64,000 nt of DNA from Thalassotalea sp. (GTDB taxonomy: Bacteria; Pseudomonadota; Gammaproteobacteria; Enterobacterales; Alteromonadaceae). Under the pieces are notes generated by a model. That model saw only the letters and a list, made by a program, of their open reading frames with translations, had not been told where the DNA came from and ran no database searches. A program made the translations under genes and the position numbers. The stretch lies in assembly GCA_029237915.1 (NCBI GenBank), contig JAQWHD010000039.1:1-64000 (forward strand), given 5' to 3'. Below, in pieces: positions 58,298 to 64,000 of this stretch (its first letter is position 1; each line of letters begins with the position of its first letter).

Positions 58298-59257
58298 CTA
58301 GTTATTTGGTATGAAGGTCCAAGCTAACACTCTAGTCGTTTTATTTCCCTGCTCCATATTAATGACTTTAACATCAACAACACCAAGCTTAGCTAATTGC
58401 TTTTTGGCTGGTTGTACATTGTCATTTTTTGATACTAAGCTGGTAAACCATCGACACTGGTTGGCAAATAGTTTGCTTTCATTTATCATTTTTTTAAGAA
58501 ACGATTGCTCACCACCATCGCACCATAATTCAGCACCTTGACCACCAAAATTTAGCGTAGCTTGCGCCTTGTTATTATCAATTTTTTCACCACGATTTCG
58601 CGCCAAATTATTTGTTTTACGTGTACTGCCTTTCATTGCATCCTTTAATGATGCATGAAAAGGTGGATTACATACCGTAACATCAAAAAAATCATCTGTT
58701 TTAATTACGCCGATAAATATGTGGTTTTTATCGTTTTGTTTTCTTAACTCTAAACCACCTTTAATGTTCGGGTTATTAGCGACAATGGTTTTAACATTTT
58801 TAAGAGACTCAGCACTTATATCCGTAGCAACGCAGTTCCAGCCATAAATTTGACAGGCAAGTAGTGGGTATATTCCACTGGCACCCGTACCAATATCTAG
58901 TAAAGTCGTCGCTTTAGTTGAATTCCCCCCTGAAACTGCAAGTAAGTCGGCGATGTAATGAATATAATCAACTCGTCCGGGGATAGGAGGGCAAAGAGCA
59001 CCTTTAGGCAATGTCCAATGATTAATGCCGTAGTATGTATATAACAACGCCGCATTTAGCGTTTTAACGCCCTCAGGATCTGAATAATCAATTGAGGTAT
59101 TACCATAAGCATTAGGTTTGATAAATTTCTTTAATAGCGGGTAACTTGCAATGAGTTTGTCAAAATCGTAACCCTTGTTATGTAAATTGCGCTTATGCAA
59201 CTTTTTACTTATCGGTTTAGCCGTTTTGTTAACGTTTTTTGCTTGCTGTTTATTCAA
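58298..59257 (-). CDS. rlmF: 23S rRNA m6A1618 methyltransferase RlmF
   Basis: This 319-residue SAM-dependent enzyme methylates A1618 of 23S rRNA. The SAM motif is DIGTGASG at 121-128 and the N6-adenine catalytic motif is NPPF at 197-200. The basic N-terminus and LHKRNLHNKGYDFDKLI match RlmF (YbiN). It stands alone, convergent with the beta-helix gene and divergent from a drug transporter. Confidence 0.92.
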   Translation of the reverse strand: MNKQQAKNVNKTAKPISKKLHKRNLHNKGYDFDKLIASYPLLKKFIKPNAYGNTSIDYSDPEGVKTLNAALLYTYYGINHWTLPKGALCPPIPGRVDYIHYIADLLAVSGGNSTKATTLLDIGTGASGIYPLLACQIYGWNCVATDISAESLKNVKTIVANNPNIKGGLELRKQNDKNHIFIGVIKTDDFFDVTVCNPPFHASLKDAMKGSTRKTNNLARNRGEKIDNNKAQATLNFGGQGAELWCDGGEQSFLKKMINESKLFANQCRWFTSLVSKNDNVQPAKKQLAKLGVVDVKVINMEQGNKTTRVLAWTFIPNN

Positions 59258-59444
59258 AGAATTTCGCCTAGAAGTAAATTGTCGTCAGCACTCAATTAAG
59301 CAACTGTGATAACGAATAAATAGGGTAAGTATACCTTTATTCGTTTAATTTGAGTTATAGCAAGTTTAATAAATTACAAAATTGTTCTATTTGCTAAGTA
59401 TTTAATAGGTATAATTAATACATCAGCTCTTTAATAGAATCTTC

Positions 59445-60620
59445 ATGACAAAAAAACAAATGTTACCTATGTTGATGCTAATGGTGGTTTTTAGCCCGCT
59501 AGCAATTGATATATTTCTTCCTGCATTGCCTTTAATGGCTAAAGATCTTGGTGCGTCACTTGTTGATATGCAGTTAAGCATCACAGTATTTTTATTTAGC
59601 ATGGGGTTAGGGCAGTTATTTACCGGCCCTTTAACCGACAGATATGGTAGAAAGCCAATCGCATTGGTCGGTATCGTTTTATATATTTTAGCGTCACTTG
59701 CTTGTGTATATGCTGATGGTCTTATTTCACACCTTGCATCTCGTTTGATCCAAGGCTTTGGTACTTGTGCTATTGTCGTGTCTGCTTTTGCCATTGTTCG
59801 AGACAAGTACAATGCACTTGAAAGTGGCGCTATGTATAGTTATTTGAATGGCGTTATTTGTTGTATACCAGCTCTTGCCCCGTTACTTGGTGGCTGGCTT
59901 ACCGAGCAATTTGGTTGGCATAGTAATTTTCAATTTATGGCTATCTATGGTGTGCTTGCGGGTCTATTAATTATTAGCTTTCTAAAAGAGAGTCACCCTG
60001 GTGATAGCAGCGTAGAAATAGCTAAAATACCTTTTAAAATATATCTGAGTATTGTGCGTACGCCACAGTTTTTGTTTCATTCTGCACTAGTTATGATTTC
60101 TATGGCAGTTATTATTGCTTACGTAACAAGCTCGCCAAGTTGGCTGATGGTTAAACTTGGTTTAAGCAGTGACGAGTTTATATTCTGGTTTAGCTTAAAT
60201 GCGCTTTTTAATATTACCGCCTGTATTGTCGCCCCTAAACTTTTACAACGATATGGTGCCAGCATTTTAATTAGCAGTGGCTTAGTTATTTTGATATTTG
60301 CCGGCGCATTAATGTTAGCTCTGCAGTACGAAGCAAGCGCAATTAACTTTATGTTGCCGATAATATTTAGCTCAATTGGTTTTTCATTGCTAATGGGCAC
60401 ATGCGCAGGACAAGCACTAGAGCCTTTTGCAACAAGGGCAGGCACAGCGTCTGCTTTATTAGGTTTTATGCAAATGAGTGGCTCAGCACTTATTGTTGGT
60501 TTAATTCAGTTATTACCGATCAGTGAAGTTTTACAAATCAGTATTTTAATGTTGATGGTTATACCGTTTTATCTACTTTGGAAAAATCATGCATTTAAGG
60601 CGTCAGTATTGGTTAAGTAG
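59445..60620 (+). CDS. Bcr/CflA family multidrug MFS transporter
   Basis: This 391-residue inner-membrane protein has twelve helices. The Bcr/CflA features are SPLAIDIFLPALPLMA in helix 1, GQLFTGPLTDRYGRKPIAL as the loop 2-3 motif A, and RLIQGFGTCAIVVSAFAIVRD in helix 4 and after. Members export bicyclomycin, chloramphenicol and sulfonamides by proton antiport. The substrate here is unknown. It shares no operon and is followed by a bidirectional terminator. Confidence 0.85.
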   Translation: MTKKQMLPMLMLMVVFSPLAIDIFLPALPLMAKDLGASLVDMQLSITVFLFSMGLGQLFTGPLTDRYGRKPIALVGIVLYILASLACVYADGLISHLASRLIQGFGTCAIVVSAFAIVRDKYNALESGAMYSYLNGVICCIPALAPLLGGWLTEQFGWHSNFQFMAIYGVLAGLLIISFLKESHPGDSSVEIAKIPFKIYLSIVRTPQFLFHSALVMISMAVIIAYVTSSPSWLMVKLGLSSDEFIFWFSLNALFNITACIVAPKLLQRYGASILISSGLVILIFAGALMLALQYEASAINFMLPIIFSSIGFSLLMGTCAGQALEPFATRAGTASALLGFMQMSGSALIVGLIQLLPISEVLQISILMLMVIPFYLLWKNHAFKASVLVK

Positions 60621-60671
60621 GGTTAATTTTTTAGATCCAAACAAAAGACTAAGTTCGTTTCAACAGACATA

Positions 60672-60698
60672 AAAAAACCTCGCATTGCGAGGTTTTTT
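60672..60698. terminator. Bidirectional terminator
   Basis: Perfect 12-base arms AAAAAACCTCGC and complement have loop ATT, between the convergent MFS transporter and infA. Confidence 0.9.
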
Positions 60699-60748
60699 AA
60701 TTCTTTTAAGTAAGCGGGAATTGTTACCCGATCACCTTAATATTTATC

Positions 60749-60973
<225 letters not shown>

Positions 60974-61150
60974 TTAAACCTCTAAATAAGTGTGGTAACA
61001 AATCGTTTAACTTATTGAATTTATTAATATAGTTTTAATAAATCATATAAATAAGTTCAATGTTGTAATAAACAAATTGATATTTTATAAAATTCTGCCG
61101 AGATAATGCCGAAATATGAGCTATTTGTAAAGAGAATTACGCCGTAAATG

Positions 61151-61861
61151 CTATTTATTTGTTGATACCCATAAATCGTTATTGAGTCGCTGATGGGGTT
61201 TGTATTGTTTTTTGTAATTCATTTTGTCACATTCATCTATTTGATAACCCAAATATAAAAGATCTTTACTGAGTAACTGACAAATTTCAATTTGCTTAAT
61301 AATGGAAAACTTACCTAAAGAGCGTTTGGCTAATGTCGGATCGTAGAAGGTGTACAAAGCGGAGAGGGCATTAGGTAGGCTATCGCAGACTGCTACTGAA
61401 ACCAATTTATCTTCTAAATAAATTTCAATAAATAATTGTGATATTTTACTGCTAAAGATAAAGCCTTGGTATTGCTCTTTATTTGCTGGAAACATAGTGC
61501 CGTCTTGATGCACAGTATCAATATAGCGTTTATAAAGATCAAAATATTCCGGTTTAGCTTCATGACTTAACTGTAAAGATAAATCCTTGTTCGTCGCTAT
61601 TATTCTTTTCTGACTTTTTGATGGTTTAAAGTCTTTTACCGGCAAACGAATCGATTCACAGGCGTTACACTGTTCGCAATGTGGTTTATAGACTTGGTCA
61701 CCGCTACGTCTGAAGCCTGAAGCGAGCAGACGCTGGTAGTTTTCATCGTTTAGTAATTCACTATTAGTGATAACAATTAAACGTTCTTGTTGCTGCGCAA
61801 GATAATTGCATGCAAAGGCTTTCGTTAAACCAAATTGGAAATATAATTTATCATCACTCAT
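61151..61861 (-). CDS. bpt: Aspartate/glutamate leucyltransferase (Bpt)
   Basis: This 236-residue aminoacyl-tRNA-protein transferase of the Ate1 fold moves Leu onto N-terminal Asp or Glu. It has the Cys cluster CEQCNACESIRLPV near 62-75, FRRSGDQVYKPHC before it, and ALSALYTFYDP near the C-terminus. Proteins of this bacterial subfamily are leucyltransferases despite the old ate name. The start overlaps the end of aat by eight bases, implying coupled translation. It belongs to a trxB-aat-bpt run. Confidence 0.92.
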   Translation of the reverse strand: MSDDKLYFQFGLTKAFACNYLAQQQERLIVITNSELLNDENYQRLLASGFRRSGDQVYKPHCEQCNACESIRLPVKDFKPSKSQKRIIATNKDLSLQLSHEAKPEYFDLYKRYIDTVHQDGTMFPANKEQYQGFIFSSKISQLFIEIYLEDKLVSVAVCDSLPNALSALYTFYDPTLAKRSLGKFSIIKQIEICQLLSKDLLYLGYQIDECDKMNYKKQYKPHQRLNNDLWVSTNK

Positions 61862-62567
61862 CAGCTTGTAACGTCCTAGCTTGCCAAAAATCAGTTGGCA
61901 GTTGAATCTTTAACTCGGCGTTTTTGCGATTTAAGAATACGGTTCTAGGTATTTCAATTGCCCCCATAGCCTGTAAAAATGGGTTTTGTAATTGGCAGTC
62001 AATAAAACTGATGCCTTGTTGTTTAAGTAAATCACTTAAGGCAAGCAAAGCAACTTTAGATGCATTATCTTTGAGATAAAACATCGACTCACCACTAAAT
62101 AAGCCATTAATCGCTACGCCATATAAACCACCAACTAATTTCTCGTCTTGCCACACTTCAATGGAGTGGGCAAAACCTGCATGATGTAAGTCAGTGTAGG
62201 CGATGAGCATATCATCCAAAATCCAGGTATCGTCATTACGAAATGGCGCATCTGCACACAAAGCAATAACTTGTGAGAATGCTTTATTAATTGATACGGT
62301 ATAAGGAGATTTTTTTAAAAACTTTTTTAATGTGCGATTAATGTTTATTTCGTCGACATTAATAATGGTACGCGGATCTGGTGACCACCAAAGGTAAGGA
62401 TCATCTTCTGAAAACCAAGGAAAGATGCCTTGTGTGTAAGCATTAATTAAACGCTGTATTTGTAAATCACCACCGACAGCTAATAAACCATTCGGCTCGG
62501 TTAAAGCGGTATGAGGGTTGGGGAAAGACAGATCCTCATCTGTTAAATTTACGAGGATCTGTTTCAT
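61854..62567 (-). CDS. aat: Leucyl/phenylalanyl-tRNA-protein transferase
   Basis: This 237-residue enzyme attaches Leu or Phe to N-terminal Lys or Arg, making a ClpS-recognised degron. Family motifs are FPNPHTALTEPNGLLAVGGDL at the start, GIFPWFSEDDPYLWWSPDPR, and GLFSGESMFY in the middle. It overlaps bpt by eight bases and follows trxB by about 30, so the three are probably one operon. Confidence 0.95.
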   Translation of the reverse strand: MKQILVNLTDEDLSFPNPHTALTEPNGLLAVGGDLQIQRLINAYTQGIFPWFSEDDPYLWWSPDPRTIINVDEININRTLKKFLKKSPYTVSINKAFSQVIALCADAPFRNDDTWILDDMLIAYTDLHHAGFAHSIEVWQDEKLVGGLYGVAINGLFSGESMFYLKDNASKVALLALSDLLKQQGISFIDCQLQNPFLQAMGAIEIPRTVFLNRKNAELKIQLPTDFWQARTLQADE

Positions 62568-62597
62568 ATAAACGTCTTAATAAACGATTTCTATAGT

Positions 62598-63683
<1,086 letters not shown>

Positions 63684-63749
63684 CTATTTAATTCTTAGTT
63701 AAATACTCAGTTTTTGTAAACTAAGTGGTACTTTAAGTTGTGTTTGGAC

Positions 63750-64000
63750 TTAACTTAATGCAACTTTTGGTTCGAAAAATTCAAACCCTAAGTTTTCAGC
63801 AACTTCACGCACAGTAACTTTACCGTCGACAACATTTAAACCATTTAAGAAATGTTGATCTGACAGTAGTGCATCTTTATAACCTTTGTTGGCTAAGTTA
63901 ATGATGAAAGGTAATGTTGCGTTGTTAAGAGCAAATGTTGAAGTACGAGGCACAGCGCCTGGCATATTAGCAACACAGTAATGAACAACTTCGTCAACGA
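63750..64000 (-). CDS. ald: Alanine dehydrogenase, C-terminal part (cut by window edge)
   Basis: Only the last 83 codons lie in the window; the reading frame is open to the right edge. [18 protein letters not shown] is the alanine dehydrogenase signature near the C-terminal third, followed by [19 protein letters not shown]. The enzyme oxidises L-alanine to pyruvate with NAD. An internal ATG at MPGAVP is not the start. A terminator lies between it and trxB. Confidence 0.9.
   Translation of the reverse strand, partial: VDEVVHYCVANMPGAVPRTSTFALNNATLPFIINLANKGYKDALLSDQHFLNGLNVVDGKVTVREVAENLGFEFFEPKVALS

Overview
The window is an AT-rich stretch of chromosome from a marine gammaproteobacterium. 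It looks most like the Alteromonadales, and the Colwellia/Thalassotalea group is the best guess. The grounds are gene order shared with E. coli, Shewanella and Vibrio (purB-hflD-mnmA-nudJ-rluE / icd / cspD-clpS-clpA / infA-bpt-aat-trxB; ppsA / ppsR-aroH), a monomeric NADP isocitrate dehydrogenase, TonB-dependent uptake, NhaA, and leucine and alanine dehydrogenases. Genus is inferred from gene content only. No rRNA, tRNA, CRISPR array, intact transposase or prophage is visible.

Layout. 0-5 kb: dinG and polB diverge from a shared LexA/SOS box. 5-11 kb: metC, a DUF3224 protein, a small membrane protein, nhaA, pirin and a DEAD-box helicase. 11-22 kb: a nucleoside-use cluster holding a lipoprotein alkaline phosphatase, tdk-deoC, nupC, udk, deoB, a TonB-dependent receptor, deoD and add. 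Together they could take outer-membrane uptake through to sugar-phosphate and free base. 22-30 kb: aroG with a DUF2750 partner, a cytochrome c lipoprotein behind an FNR-like site, an SLC13 permease with RCK_C domains, a secreted CE2-like esterase, an EF-hand protein with a Lys-Asn tail, and a second Na+/H+ antiporter.

29.9-33.4 kb is the most unusual part. A decayed copy of a low-molecular-weight tyrosine phosphatase gene and its promoter lies about 3.3 kb from the intact copy. Between them are four orphan genes: a tail-anchored protein, a protein with a DksA/TraR-type zinc finger on an unrelated N-terminus, a membrane-tailed protein and a secreted protein. This is the best candidate for something undescribed, but its function cannot be read from sequence.

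34-52 kb: aroH-ppsR diverging from ppsA, ydiJ, a perfect 27-base inverted repeat resembling REP/RAYT sequences, leucine dehydrogenase, a DUF4826 protein, a GNAT protein, the L16 hydroxylase roxA, then purB-hflD-mnmA, nudJ and rluE, with icd diverging. 52-64 kb: cspD, clpS, clpA, an inserted beta-helix lipoprotein, rlmF and a Bcr/CflA transporter, then infA, bpt, aat, trxB and the end of ald. ClpS, ClpA, Aat and Bpt are most of the bacterial N-degron pathway within about 9.5 kb.

Many genes end at clear rho-independent hairpins, listed individually. Where the longest open frame began upstream of the likely start, start codons were moved to sites with a Shine-Dalgarno sequence and a family-typical length.
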